In this document: positions 40,789 through 48,911 of the stretch, one piece after another
Layout of the letters: each line of letters opens with the position of its first letter
How positions within the stretch are numbered: position 1 is the first letter of the stretch
Virus record (IMG/VR): IMGVR_UViG_3300047325_000181
Coordinates: 1-64,000 of that record
Reading direction: 5' to 3' (one strand)
Length of the DNA: 64,000 nt
From: a virus
Program-made: the position numbers and the translations under genes
Notes under the pieces: model-generated
Told to the model about the DNA's origin: nothing
Databases searched by the model: none
What the model saw: only the letters and a program-made list of their open reading frames with translations

Positions 40789-41664
40789 CTAGACCCGGAC
40801 TCCGGCGGCAGCGGCCTGCTTGTAGAGTTCGGCGAGCGCGGTCTCGGCGCGCATGATTTCGTTCGAGACTTTGCCCTTGCGCAGATTCTCTTGGTCCGTC
40901 AGCGCAATCTTGTTGTTCGCTTTTTCCAGGAACGACGTGCGCTCCTGTTTCAGCGTTTCGATGCTGGCGCGCAGGTCGGCGGCCATTTTCTTCAGGTCGC
41001 CTTCGGCCGTCCCGTCGGAGGTGTTCTCGGTTTTGCCCTTCTCGATGACGGCTCCGGCCGCGCCTTGACGCGGTTGGATGACCTTCTCGCCACCGGCGAT
41101 GCGCGCTTCGAGCGCTTTCGCCAAGTCCTCGAACTTGTCGTTGAGCATCTTCTCGATGGTCGCCTTCGAGACGGCGCCGTTTCCGGCGGCCCGGCGCGCA
41201 TCGCGCTTCGCGATAGCGGCCTGAGCTTTGGCGAGGTCGCCCGCACGGACGGCCTTGACGGCTTCGTCCATGTCGTTCATTTCGCCCGATTCGTTGTTCG
41301 GGTCGCCGTAGACGTCTTCGTCCGCGAGTCCGGCACCCTTCATAATCATGCCTCGGCACTTGTCGAGCGCCTGGACGTGGGCTTTCGCCTCGTCGGCCTC
41401 GGGCCACTGGCTTTCGCCTTCGCCCACGCTCATGTTCGCTGCGTCGTCGGTGTCGCCGCCCTCTTCGCCGTAGCCGGACTCGGCGAGGTCTTCCTTGCGG
41501 ATGACCGCGATGTCGGCATTCTTGGAGAGAACGATGTTCCCGTCCTTATCCTTGCCGACCACGTCGGCGTCGGACACGACGAAGAACTTGGCGTCGGTCT
41601 TGGCCTTGGCAACGGCGTCGGTTTTCGCGAAATCGTTGAGGGCGGAAATCTTCTTGTTCGGCAC
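40789..41664 (-). CDS. scaffold-like protein, 291 aa
   Basis: A highly charged, helical protein between protease and capsid genes, the usual scaffold position. The N-terminus has KFFVVSDADVVGKDKDGNIV; an acidic low-complexity stretch follows (residues 65-90), then long helices (DLRASIETLKQERTSFLEKA) typical of scaffolding coiled coils. GTG start. Confidence 0.65.
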   Translation of the reverse strand: MPNKKISALNDFAKTDAVAKAKTDAKFFVVSDADVVGKDKDGNIVLSKNADIAVIRKEDLAESGYGEEGGDTDDAANMSVGEGESQWPEADEAKAHVQALDKCRGMIMKGAGLADEDVYGDPNNESGEMNDMDEAVKAVRAGDLAKAQAAIAKRDARRAAGNGAVSKATIEKMLNDKFEDLAKALEARIAGGEKVIQPRQGAAGAVIEKGKTENTSDGTAEGDLKKMAADLRASIETLKQERTSFLEKANNKIALTDQENLRKGKVSNEIMRAETALAELYKQAAAAGVRV

Positions 41665-41675
41665 TGACCGGCTCC

Positions 41676-42266
41676 TTAACTCAGCATGTCGGAGGCTTTA
41701 GGCCCGACCATTTGAGCGGCTTTGATGAGGGAGCCCGTGACCCCTGTCCCGATGCGCCCTGATTTTTCGACCGCGGTGATGACGCACTTCCCGTTTGCCG
41801 GAACGTCCACGAGCGAAAGCTCGTCGAGTCGGTACTCGGTGATACGTCGACACTTCTTTCCGCGCGCATCCTTCGAGGGACCTGCGTCAATGACGCCACC
41901 TCCGATGGACGACCCGGTAAGGGTGCCGTCAAGCACCTTCTTCCACGTCGACTCAGCCCCTTCGGAAATGTGGATGCCGACGTAGACTTTTTTGGCAGCG
42001 CGGTCGGCGACGACCTTGATGGCGCGGCCCGCGGCAATCGGCTGGTGCATCTCGCGGATGTTCCCGTGCCAGCGCTTGAAGGCGCGGACGGTGGCATCGA
42101 AGTCGACGATGTCGCCCTGGGAATCGGCGACGGAATCTTCGGACTGGCCGACCACCCAAACGGTGCGCGCGGCTTTATCGACCCGGTCGAACTTGAGGAA
42201 AATATGGCCCGACCGCAACCCAGCGGCGAGCGACGTCGAGGCAACGGGGGCCGGGCTAAGATTCAT
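41676..42266 (-). CDS. XkdF-like prohead protease
   Basis: A 196-residue protein with the XkdF/U35-type pattern: DSQGDIVDFDATVRAFKRW, then a His in REMHQP (about residue 74), a serine in GTLTGSSIGG (about 119-120) and RLDELSLVDVPANG. These supply the likely His/Ser catalytic pair. It should cleave scaffold and capsid N-termini during maturation. It is encoded just before the scaffold-like gene. Confidence 0.8.
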   Translation of the reverse strand: MNLSPAPVASTSLAAGLRSGHIFLKFDRVDKAARTVWVVGQSEDSVADSQGDIVDFDATVRAFKRWHGNIREMHQPIAAGRAIKVVADRAAKKVYVGIHISEGAESTWKKVLDGTLTGSSIGGGVIDAGPSKDARGKKCRRITEYRLDELSLVDVPANGKCVITAVEKSGRIGTGVTGSLIKAAQMVGPKASDMLS

Positions 42267-42591
42267 TTTCCTTGTCTCCGAGGCCGAAACGCTCCATCCC
42301 GAGCGCCTTGAGAACGAACGGCACGACTTGCTTCGCGAGGACCGCGGCGTCCGCTGTCGTCACTTCCACATTCTCGCCGCTGATGACGGCGTAGAGACCG
42401 TAGTCTCCGATGTGAATGTCCTTGACGGCCCGGGTGAGTTCCTGGGCGACCTTTTGGCGCACCTCGGGGTCCGGGTCGAGGATTTTGAAGTGGACGATGA
42501 TTTTCTGCTCGTCCGGCTTCGTGAGATTAAAAGGGAGGGTGGCTCGCCCCGAGCGGGGTCCGCCATACCCTCCAATTCGGTCGCCGTTCAC
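42256..42591 (-). CDS. hypothetical protein, 111 aa
   Basis: Mixed alpha/beta with KIIVHFKILDPDPEVRQKVAQEL and a C-terminal helix. It overlaps the protease start by 11 bases. No recognised family; a head-assembly helper is possible from position. Confidence 0.5.
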   Translation of the reverse strand: MNGDRIGGYGGPRSGRATLPFNLTKPDEQKIIVHFKILDPDPEVRQKVAQELTRAVKDIHIGDYGLYAVISGENVEVTTADAAVLAKQVVPFVLKALGMERFGLGDKENES

Positions 42592-43406
42592 TAGGAGGAG
42601 AAGTCTTCCACCTGAATCGGCACAATGTCGATGCGCAGCCCGCTCGTCGGCCCCTTCGCCACTTCGGCGTGGGTCGGGAGCACGTACGATTCGAGCACGT
42701 TGCTCCCGTTGTCGACGCAGGTCGCGCTCGGGGCGACGCCCTTGGCGACGAGGTAGAGCGGGGAGAAGCTCGTTGCGGCGCTGACCGCCACGATGTCGTA
42801 CGTCAGGAGCGAGTCGATGTGGCCCGAGGGCAACGCCGGAGCGGTGACGGTGACATAGTTCGCGGTCGTAAGCGTGGCCGCCGTGTCGACGACGGTGACC
42901 GCGGCTCCCGGAGGCGCGAAGCGGGCCGTGCGGTCGCGACCGGCCGGAGGGCCGAAGGGCTGGAAGGCCGAGGTCTGAACCGTGCCGCCGCCATACACCG
43001 GCGCGACGTTGGCCGTGCCGGGCAGGTTGTTACGCTTTTCGGGCGGCGGACCCGAGGTGAAGTTCATAAACTGCGGGCTCCCGCCGTTGCCGGGCCCCGG
43101 GTTCAGTTCGTAGCGGGGGACCGCCACGTAAAACCGCGAGGTCGTTCCGGCCGTGCCGGTATAGGCGCCGGTCGGGGTGCCGACGGCTTCCGCGTTTGCG
43201 TCCCAAAAGGGGCGAAGCTGAACGCGCAGCACTTGCGCGATTTGCTTGTCGGTGATGACGCCGTCGCTAATCAGATTCCAGAGCTTCGTGTTCGAGGCGA
43301 CCGCGGTCGCTTCGTTCGTCGCCGGGAAGCCCAGGACGCTATCGGCGATGGTGGTGCTATCCCACTCGGTCGGGAAGTTGCCGGTCGGATTCAGGACGGT
43401 CGACAC
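42591..43406 (-). CDS. hypothetical head-region structural protein, 271 aa
   Basis: GTG start with GAGGG upstream. Two parts: a helical N-terminus (residues 30-75, NTKLWNLISDGVITDKQIAQVLRV shortened here to KLWNLISDGVITDKQIAQVL) and a beta-rich, proline/glycine-rich remainder ending VDIVPIQVEDFSS-like acidic sequence. Upstream leader shares TACCTGTGAGG with the leader repeats. Possibly a decoration protein. Confidence 0.5.
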   Translation of the reverse strand: MSTVLNPTGNFPTEWDSTTIADSVLGFPATNEATAVASNTKLWNLISDGVITDKQIAQVLRVQLRPFWDANAEAVGTPTGAYTGTAGTTSRFYVAVPRYELNPGPGNGGSPQFMNFTSGPPPEKRNNLPGTANVAPVYGGGTVQTSAFQPFGPPAGRDRTARFAPPGAAVTVVDTAATLTTANYVTVTAPALPSGHIDSLLTYDIVAVSAATSFSPLYLVAKGVAPSATCVDNGSNVLESYVLPTHAEVAKGPTSGLRIDIVPIQVEDFSS

Positions 43407-43467
43407 AGTGCGGAGCCCTCACAGGTATAAGATGAGTCGAACTTCGTCCGGCCCAGGCGCGGTCCTC

Positions 43468-43812
43468 CTACGGGACGCCGTTGTCAGGCGAACCTGCACC
43501 GGGAGCAACGAATTGCTCGGCGACGACTTGCGCCTGCGTTCCGCCGCCCATCGCGGCCGACAACAGGGCCTCGAATGACCCGTAGGGGCCTTTGTTCCAG
43601 TTCAACTCCGTGAGCCAGACGCCTGGCCGGGTCTGCCGGATATGGAGCGCCGCGCGGAGCGTCGCGTCCTTTTTCTCGGAAATCGTGAGGATTGCGGGCA
43701 GGTCGACATGCGGCGGCGGGACGATAGAGAGCGTCGCCGGGAGCGTCGTCCATTCCCACACCGGCGGGGAAACGGTGATGCTCGCCCCGAGCGCGGCGGT
43801 GCCGGTCTCCAT
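43468..43812 (-). CDS. small beta-repeat protein, 114 aa
   Basis: The first 60 residues contain four LxAxLxI-type units (LGASITVS, LPATLSIV, LPAILTIS, LRAALHI) like those in the tail appendage protein at 19045-19890. The C-terminus is unrelated (WNKGPYGSFEALLSAAMGG). It lies in the head cluster, so the repeat is used in different virion parts. Function unknown. Confidence 0.55.
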   Translation of the reverse strand: METGTAALGASITVSPPVWEWTTLPATLSIVPPPHVDLPAILTISEKKDATLRAALHIRQTRPGVWLTELNWNKGPYGSFEALLSAAMGGGTQAQVVAEQFVAPGAGSPDNGVP

Positions 43813-44219
43813 CAGAGGTCCGGGCTGTCCGAATCGTCGTCCTCTGGCTCGTCGTCTTCCCCGGCCGGAACGAAAACCTCGTGCATCTCTTCGGGCTCGC
43901 CGACCGTCACGTCGTCGCCGTCGCGGGTGTAGGGCACTTTCCAGACCGTGTCTTCATCGGTGCATTCGACGAGCGCGTAGTCCGGGAAGGTCGCGATGAC
44001 GCTGCACCAGTGACTGCCCGGCTCGACTAACTCACCCGACGCCGCATGGGGCGGATGCTCGCAGCCGCTTCCGGCAATAACCGCCGGAGCGATGGTCTTC
44101 ATATGCTCGTCGTAGGAGCCTTCAGCCAGGCTCTTGCGCAGCGCGCGAGGCTGGACGCTCACGGATTTCGCGAGCTTCACGGGGGCACTGGGCGCGGAGA
44201 CCGCGTCACCGAACTTCAT
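43812..44219 (-). CDS. hypothetical protein with acidic C-terminus, 135 aa
   Basis: The start at 44219 has GGGAGG eight bases upstream. Middle part has SHWCSVIATFPDYALVECTD and a beta region; the C-terminal 25 residues are nearly all D and E. No family recognised. One-base overlap with its downstream neighbour. Confidence 0.55.
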   Translation of the reverse strand: MKFGDAVSAPSAPVKLAKSVSVQPRALRKSLAEGSYDEHMKTIAPAVIAGSGCEHPPHAASGELVEPGSHWCSVIATFPDYALVECTDEDTVWKVPYTRDGDDVTVGEPEEMHEVFVPAGEDDEPEDDDSDSPDL

Positions 44220-44224
44220 CTGGG

Positions 44225-44416
44225 CTACCTCCCGCGGCGACGCTCCGAGACCATCTCGTCGATTTCGTCCCGGTCCGGCTCCGGTGGAGGGTCGGGATTG
44301 ACGAAGGGCACGTAGGACTGCCACGCCGCCTCTTCTTTGGCGAGCGTCTCGTCGCTGTCCCCCAAGCGCTTACGGATTTGCCGCAGGGCCTCTTTCTGGG
44401 ATTCTGTCAAAGGCAT
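44225..44416 (-). CDS. small hypothetical protein, 63 aa
   Basis: Helical N-terminus (SQKEALRQIRKRLGDSDETL) and proline-rich linker, then a charged tail. TGG-TATACT (44434-44439) lies about 17 bases upstream of its ATG, a possible extended -10 promoter that would restart transcription here. Function unknown. Confidence 0.5.
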   Translation of the reverse strand: MPLTESQKEALRQIRKRLGDSDETLAKEEAAWQSYVPFVNPDPPPEPDRDEIDEMVSERRRGR

Positions 44417-44473
44417 GTTTTCACCAAAGGTCAGTATACCACGCCGAAGCCCGACCTGGCTAGACGACGGGAA

Positions 44474-46483
44474 TCACATGCGGCCCTTTTTCCGCTTCTT
44501 GTCCGAAACGTAGCCCTTGGGGGCGCCGGTCGCAGTAAAGCCCTTGCGGTGCGCTTCGGCCAGGTCCTCGGCGGTCGAGGTGGGTGACTCTTTGTAGTCG
44601 ATGGGGAGCCCGGCTTCTTTCGCGGCGAGGGCGAACTCCTTGAGACCGGGCGCGATGCGCGCGACCTTGTCGTGCGTCGAGTTGAGTTGCTCCTCGGGGA
44701 CCGTACGCTCGCGGTCGGCGTTGCGCATATGCGCCACTTCCCGCGGGGCCTGGGCCTCGTTGAACTCGACGTCGTAGCCGTTGGCCATCGCCTGCTGGGC
44801 CCAGTCTTTGTAGCTGTCCGAGCCGGTCGAATCGTAGACGAAGCTGCCGTGGTCGGGGTTGCGGATGGCGTTCTTGAGGCGCTCCTTAACGACGTGCGAG
44901 GAAATCTCGTGCGTCAGGCCGCCGCCGAAATCTTCGCCCTTGCCGTCTTCGTTGCGCGGCTTTCCGGCCAGCGGGTGGTCTTTGCCGTACGGCTCTTTGA
45001 TGACGTTATTGGCGAAATCGCGCGCGTCACGGAAGCCGGTCGCGCGCTGAATGTAGGCGTCGAGCGCGGCCCGCTCTTCCTCGGGGTACGCCTCAAGCTC
45101 TTTCCAACTCTTCGGACCGCTTGGTCCGTAGCGGCCTGCATGGAGTGGGCCCGTGCTCCCGCTCGGATGCTTGCCCTCCTCGTGGGAGAACATCGGGTTG
45201 TTCTTCTTTTCCGCGTCCGAATCGAAAACGGGCGCGTCCTTGAAACCCGGCTGATACGCCTTGAACTTCTCGTGGCCGGGTCCGATGATTTCCTTCGTGT
45301 AGGTCCCGTCGCCGTTGTCGCGATGATGCGTCTTGCCTTCGTTCCCGGTATAGTCTTCGACCACGCCGCCCTTACCGACGCCGCCGCCGCCAATCATAAA
45401 GACGGCCTTGCGGCGCAGGGTCGAGGAGGGCGGGAGAAAGCCTTGGCGCTTGCGGTCCGAGACCGCAGCATCGTGGTCGACCGCGCCCGTCTCGGGGTTC
45501 GTATGCTCGTCTTCGATGCGCTCGCGGTCGGTCTGCGGCTTCTGCGCAGCCTTCGCCTTGGCGCCGTGCTCGTGCTTCTCGGCCAGCGCCGCGGCAGCAC
45601 CGTGCGGCGTCTTGAAATGCCCGAGGAACTCTTTCTTGCCGTTATGGGCGACCGAACGAGCCTGGTGCGCGTCCTTGGTCTGCTTGATTTCGCCGACCTG
45701 GGCGTCGCCCTGATGGACGGAGTGGCCGTCCTTCTGCGGACGAACTTCGTAGTGCGACCCGGCCTTCGTTTTCACGGAGCCTTTGCCCGAGGAGGGGTCG
45801 ATGCTCGCCGTCGAGCCGCCGACCGAGACGAACTGACCGTTCTCCGAGGAGTGCTCGTGACCGGACTCGTCTTTGACTTTGACCAAATCGCCTAGTTTCA
45901 CGCTTGCCCACTTCTCCGATTCCGGCCGCGCGTCGAGCATCTCTTGGAGCTTCTGATTATGCGCGTCGATTTCGGCATGCTGTTCCGCGGACATCGGCTT
46001 CGTACCGTCTTTCGTGTACTTCGCCTGAAGCCGGTGAATCATGTCGCGGTGGCTTTTGATGTCGTCCTTGCTGCTGGAGACGCCGGAGCCGCCGGACGTG
46101 AACTTGCCGTCCGGGTCGCGGGCTTGGTCTGACTTCTTCACTTTTGGCTTACTGCGCCAGATTGACTTGGCTTCTGGTTCCGGTTTCTTGGCGTAGAACG
46201 AGCCGACTTCTGCCTCAGCCTTGTCTTTGTGAGCATCGCACGACATAACGCGGGCTCCGTCGCGATAGTCAGCCTCAGCGTGAGAGGTGATGTGGGCCGA
46301 CTTTTCCCCGCAATACTTACATTTGCCATAAGAGTGCGGCCTCGTCTTGACGCCCATCGAGTAGGAATCGGAGACGCGCTCACCTTGCACCCCCCAGCCG
46401 GACGTAAACTTGCCGTCCGCGTCACGAGACTGGTCTTTGATGAGGTCTCCGAGCTTCACGGCTTTCTCCTTATTTTGAGGCAC
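44474..46483 (-). CDS. large modular protein with P-loop (zeta-toxin-like) kinase domain, 669 aa
   Basis: N-terminal 225 residues hold three copies of a KLGDLxK...DxxGxFxSxG motif (about 10-30, 117-132, 195-222) with a zinc cluster C55-x2-C58...C82 between. A P-loop GGGGVGKG at about 365-372 begins a domain resembling phage-borne zeta-toxin kinases, which phosphorylate UDP-sugars or related substrates; the C-terminus is helical and basic. The repeats may dock onto a virion partner, as the gene lies among head genes. Kinase function is inferred from the P-loop and context. Confidence 0.6.
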   Translation of the reverse strand: MPQNKEKAVKLGDLIKDQSRDADGKFTSGWGVQGERVSDSYSMGVKTRPHSYGKCKYCGEKSAHITSHAEADYRDGARVMSCDAHKDKAEAEVGSFYAKKPEPEAKSIWRSKPKVKKSDQARDPDGKFTSGGSGVSSSKDDIKSHRDMIHRLQAKYTKDGTKPMSAEQHAEIDAHNQKLQEMLDARPESEKWASVKLGDLVKVKDESGHEHSSENGQFVSVGGSTASIDPSSGKGSVKTKAGSHYEVRPQKDGHSVHQGDAQVGEIKQTKDAHQARSVAHNGKKEFLGHFKTPHGAAAALAEKHEHGAKAKAAQKPQTDRERIEDEHTNPETGAVDHDAAVSDRKRQGFLPPSSTLRRKAVFMIGGGGVGKGGVVEDYTGNEGKTHHRDNGDGTYTKEIIGPGHEKFKAYQPGFKDAPVFDSDAEKKNNPMFSHEEGKHPSGSTGPLHAGRYGPSGPKSWKELEAYPEEERAALDAYIQRATGFRDARDFANNVIKEPYGKDHPLAGKPRNEDGKGEDFGGGLTHEISSHVVKERLKNAIRNPDHGSFVYDSTGSDSYKDWAQQAMANGYDVEFNEAQAPREVAHMRNADRERTVPEEQLNSTHDKVARIAPGLKEFALAAKEAGLPIDYKESPTSTAEDLAEAHRKGFTATGAPKGYVSDKKRKKGRM

Positions 46484-46516
46484 ATCTCGTCCTCCTGGGC
46501 TCGCTTGAGGTTCGCG

Positions 46517-47047
46517 TCAGGCGCGCGAAGTCCTCAAGGCCAGGCGCTCGCAGACGAAGCTATTGTCTTCCTCGACCACGAGGTCGATGACCATGCTCTC
46601 GACGGTCTCGTACTTGAAGTCGTCGCGCGCGACGCGCCCTTCGAGATTCGAGGCGAAGAGGATGCGGCCGAAGAGCGCCGCCGGGGCGAGCCCGAGCACG
46701 ATTTGGGGCGCGGCGGTCGTAATCACCATCCCGGCCGGGCGCTTTTCGAGCGTTACCGAGCGGCGCTCGGCTTCGGACCAGTCCGATTCGAGAACGGCGC
46801 TGACCCCGTCGTAGGGGCCGAGATTCTTGAGACGCTGGAAAGTCGAGGCCCAGTTCTGAGCGGCCCAGGTCCCCTGGAGAACGGTCAGCGCCCCGAGCAG
46901 CATGCAATCGCCAGTGTAAACCGCGGCCCCGATGCGCGTCACGCGCCGGAAGCGGGCGCGGTGCGTCAGGACCAGTTCGCCGACGGCCACGTACTCAATC
47001 GGGACGAGACCGCGCTGCGTGACGACGCGGCAACCGACGGCGACCAC
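46517..47047 (-). CDS. free-standing Hint-domain (intein-like) protein, 176 aa
   Basis: GTG start directly after the gp7-like gene. Residues 6-50 align with the start of the upstream intein (CRVVTQRGLVPIE, VGELVLTHRARFRRV), and its end (VIDLVVEEDNSFVCERLAL) with intein block F. The initiator Met falls where inteins have Cys1/Ser1, and the terminal His-Asn is replaced by LALRTSRA, so it should not splice. It may be a decayed intein or a Hint protein with another use. No other family was seen. Confidence 0.65.
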   Translation of the reverse strand: MVAVGCRVVTQRGLVPIEYVAVGELVLTHRARFRRVTRIGAAVYTGDCMLLGALTVLQGTWAAQNWASTFQRLKNLGPYDGVSAVLESDWSEAERRSVTLEKRPAGMVITTAAPQIVLGLAPAALFGRILFASNLEGRVARDDFKYETVESMVIDLVVEEDNSFVCERLALRTSRA

Positions 47048-48817
47048 TTACGTGGGCTCGTAGGGAAGCCAGACGCACCGGCAGTTGTGAACCGCAATTC
47101 CTTCCACGATAAACGAAGCGTCGCGCTCGACTTGCAAGCAAACGACATCGCCTCCGTAAAGGGATTGTGATATACTTGACTCGTGCTCTCTAAGGACGAG
47201 GTTGCCACACTTTACGCCAAGCACATCGCTGACGGCTTCAGCGTAAAGGAGCTTGCTCGCGACATCGGACGCAGTCGCGCCTATTTGGTTGCGCAATTCG
47301 AGCGCTACGGCCTGAAGCAACGCGGCATCGCCGACTCGAATCGAGTGACGCGAAAGCGACTCAAACACGCCCTCACCCTTCAAAGTAAGGGCTCTATGAC
47401 GGTTCTCGAAAAGCTGATGCACGACGCGCTCGTAGCTTTGGGAGAGAGCCCGGTTTCTCAATACGCTGTCGAGTACCTGAATATCGATGTCGCCATACCT
47501 GACGCTTTGGTGGCTATAGAGATTGATGGAGGGGGCTGGCACGGAAGCGACCCCCGGAAAAAGACTCAGGACGCGAACAAGCAGGCGCTGCTCCAGTCGC
47601 GCGGCTGGGCCATTGTGCGCATTTGGAGCATTGGGAAGCGCTTTCGCAAGCGCTTCCCAGCCTATGCCGAGGACATTGTCGCCCTTGCCAATCTCCGTCG
47701 GCAAACGCCACCCGTCGCGCGTCAGAACGGCGTGGTCGCCCGTTATCCGCGCCCCGCCGATGTCGAAGATAGAGCCCGAATGCTTACGGCGAGACGTCGC
47801 AAGTACCCGCGCAAACCGTCCATGATGGGTAAGCACGTACTGACCTGGACTGACCGACCCGATGCGCTGGAGCCCATCGGGAGTGATGACGCGACAATCT
47901 TCCGTGACTGACCTGGGATGCAGCGGGATGACCGGGAGATAGTCGTCGACCTTACGGCCGTAGTTCGACTCGCCGATGATGTCCTTGATGCGCCGGGCCT
48001 TGTCGTTGATGAGGCGCAGGCAGTGGTCGCAAACGCGCGAGTCGTGCGCGCTCGACCCGATACACCACTCGAAACCTTGGTCGAGCAGTTCCTGGAGGCG
48101 TCCCTGGCTCTCGGCTCTGGCTGTCTCCGTGATGGCGATAGTTCCGAAATCGAGGTTGTAGTTGCGCGTCGTGTTCGCCATCGCGCGAGCCACCTCGCGC
48201 GGATTCTTGCCGAGCGCCGCGGCGCCGATAAGCTGCTGGCGAAGCTCGGACTTCATTTCCTCGAACTTGCTGTCTAGCTCGTTGAATGTATTGTGTTCGA
48301 GGAACTCGATGGCTCGCCGGTCCTCCGCCGTCACGGGCCGGTGCAGCACGGCGCGGCCGACGTTCGGCGCCGGGCGGTTTTCGCGGCGCGCGCTCGCCAA
48401 GCGGTGGTTGATGGCCGCCTCGGTCGCGAGCATCTGGCCGATGAGGTACGCCTGCATCGGGTGCGAGGCAAGCTCGACCATCGCTTTGGCCTTCCAGTCC
48501 TCGACGGACTGGTCAATCGTGTACGGGTCGAGCCCTTCCCACGTCCCGCCGGTCTTCTCGTAAAGCTGGTCGACAAGCTCGCGAAGCTGGCGCGCGAGGT
48601 CGGGCTGGCCTGCGATGAGCGCCCGGTACACCTTGTCTTCGTGCGCGCCGATGGGGCGGATACCGTGGTCCCCGGGGTCGCCCGGATGCCAGTCGCGCTT
48701 CTCTAGTTCGTAGTTCCAGTGCTTTTGCAGAACGCCGAGGGCAGCGTCCGGCGCGGCGCCCTTGCGAACGGCCAACTGCGCTAAATCGAACTCGACTTCG
48801 AGGACCGTCTTATCCAT
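47048..48817 (-). CDS. minor head protein (SPP1 gp7/Mu F-like) interrupted by an intein
   Basis: A 589-codon frame. Residues 1-302 and 579-589 are the head protein: FGTIAITETARAESQGRLQE, CIGSSAHDSRVCDHCLRLIN and the closing HPR|CRCVW motif of the gp7/Mu F family, which acts in head assembly and DNA ejection. Residues 303-578 are an intein: Ser1-VTEDC-RVITPDG (block A), ITGDHAVLTRDGW (block B), CLQVERDASFIVEGIAVHN (blocks F/G, His-Asn end), and Cys +1. Splicing would give a protein of 313 residues. Part of the intein frame is antisense to a homing endonuclease gene. Confidence 0.88.
   Translation of the reverse strand: MDKTVLEVEFDLAQLAVRKGAAPDAALGVLQKHWNYELEKRDWHPGDPGDHGIRPIGAHEDKVYRALIAGQPDLARQLRELVDQLYEKTGGTWEGLDPYTIDQSVEDWKAKAMVELASHPMQAYLIGQMLATEAAINHRLASARRENRPAPNVGRAVLHRPVTAEDRRAIEFLEHNTFNELDSKFEEMKSELRQQLIGAAALGKNPREVARAMANTTRNYNLDFGTIAITETARAESQGRLQELLDQGFEWCIGSSAHDSRVCDHCLRLINDKARRIKDIIGESNYGRKVDDYLPVIPLHPRSVTEDCRVITPDGLQRIGSVSPGQYVLTHHGRFARVLATSRRKHSGSIFDIGGARITGDHAVLTRDGWRLPTEIGKGDNVLGIGWEALAKALPNAPNAHNGPAARLEQRLLVRVLSLFPGVASVPAPSINLYSHQSVRYGDIDIQVLDSVLRNRALSQSYERVVHQLFENRHRALTLKGEGVFESLSRHSIRVGDAALLQAVALELRNQIGATASDVASKLLYAEAVSDVLGVKCGNLVLREHESSISQSLYGGDVVCLQVERDASFIVEGIAVHNCRCVWLPYEPT
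47171..47176 (+). promoter_or_regulatory. extended -10 promoter for the antisense endonuclease
   Basis: TGA-TATACT on the plus strand, six bases before the GTG at 47183; predicts a leaderless mRNA transcribed against the head operon. No good -35. Confidence 0.5.
47183..47911 (+). CDS. Vsr/DUF559-like homing endonuclease encoded antisense inside the intein
   Basis: A 242-residue protein: N-terminal helix-turn-helix (SVKELARDIGRSRAYLVAQF, residues about 19-38), linker, then a PD-(D/E)xK/Vsr-like nuclease core (NIDVAIPDALVAIEIDGGGWH, then KQALLQSRGWAIVRIWS) at about 95-150. The last 65 residues are antisense to the intein's N-terminal splicing blocks and may be non-essential. The stop TGA at 47909-47911 is the complement of the intein's Ser1 codon, so the gene lies wholly inside the mobile unit. 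GTG start, leaderless. It is expected to cut the empty head gene and drive homing. Confidence 0.8.
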   Translation: MLSKDEVATLYAKHIADGFSVKELARDIGRSRAYLVAQFERYGLKQRGIADSNRVTRKRLKHALTLQSKGSMTVLEKLMHDALVALGESPVSQYAVEYLNIDVAIPDALVAIEIDGGGWHGSDPRKKTQDANKQALLQSRGWAIVRIWSIGKRFRKRFPAYAEDIVALANLRRQTPPVARQNGVVARYPRPADVEDRARMLTARRRKYPRKPSMMGKHVLTWTDRPDALEPIGSDDATIFRD

Positions 48818-48844
48818 CTGTGACTTCTATCATACAACGAAAGA

Positions 48845-48869
48845 GCCGTGACCTGTTCGGCCACGGCTC
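48845..48869 (-). terminator. hairpin before the gp7-like gene
   Basis: A 10-bp stem with one G-U pair and five-base loop, followed by CTTTCG on the minus strand. It probably ends or slows transcription after the gene at 48912-49364. Confidence 0.55.
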
Positions 48870-48911
48870 CCACGAATCGAGTGCTGGAGCGAGTTGCGCT
48901 GGCACCCGAAG

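Larger units (their letters stand above)
47084..47911 (-). mobile_element. intein, 276 codons, in the HPRCRC motif of the gp7-like gene
   Basis: Splicing blocks are at both ends (47720-47911 and 47084-47165). There is no LAGLIDADG or HNH motif in the intein's own frame; the middle of about 165 codons is the antisense of the endonuclease at 47183-47911. The insertion site is a conserved motif, as usual for inteins. Ser1, His-Asn and Cys+1 are all present, so splicing is expected. Confidence 0.85.

Noticed and set aside
46517-47047. Second half of a split intein, or a second functional intein
   Set aside because: It has Met instead of Cys/Ser at position 1 and no terminal His-Asn, and the upstream gene already has complete N- and C-terminal splicing blocks.
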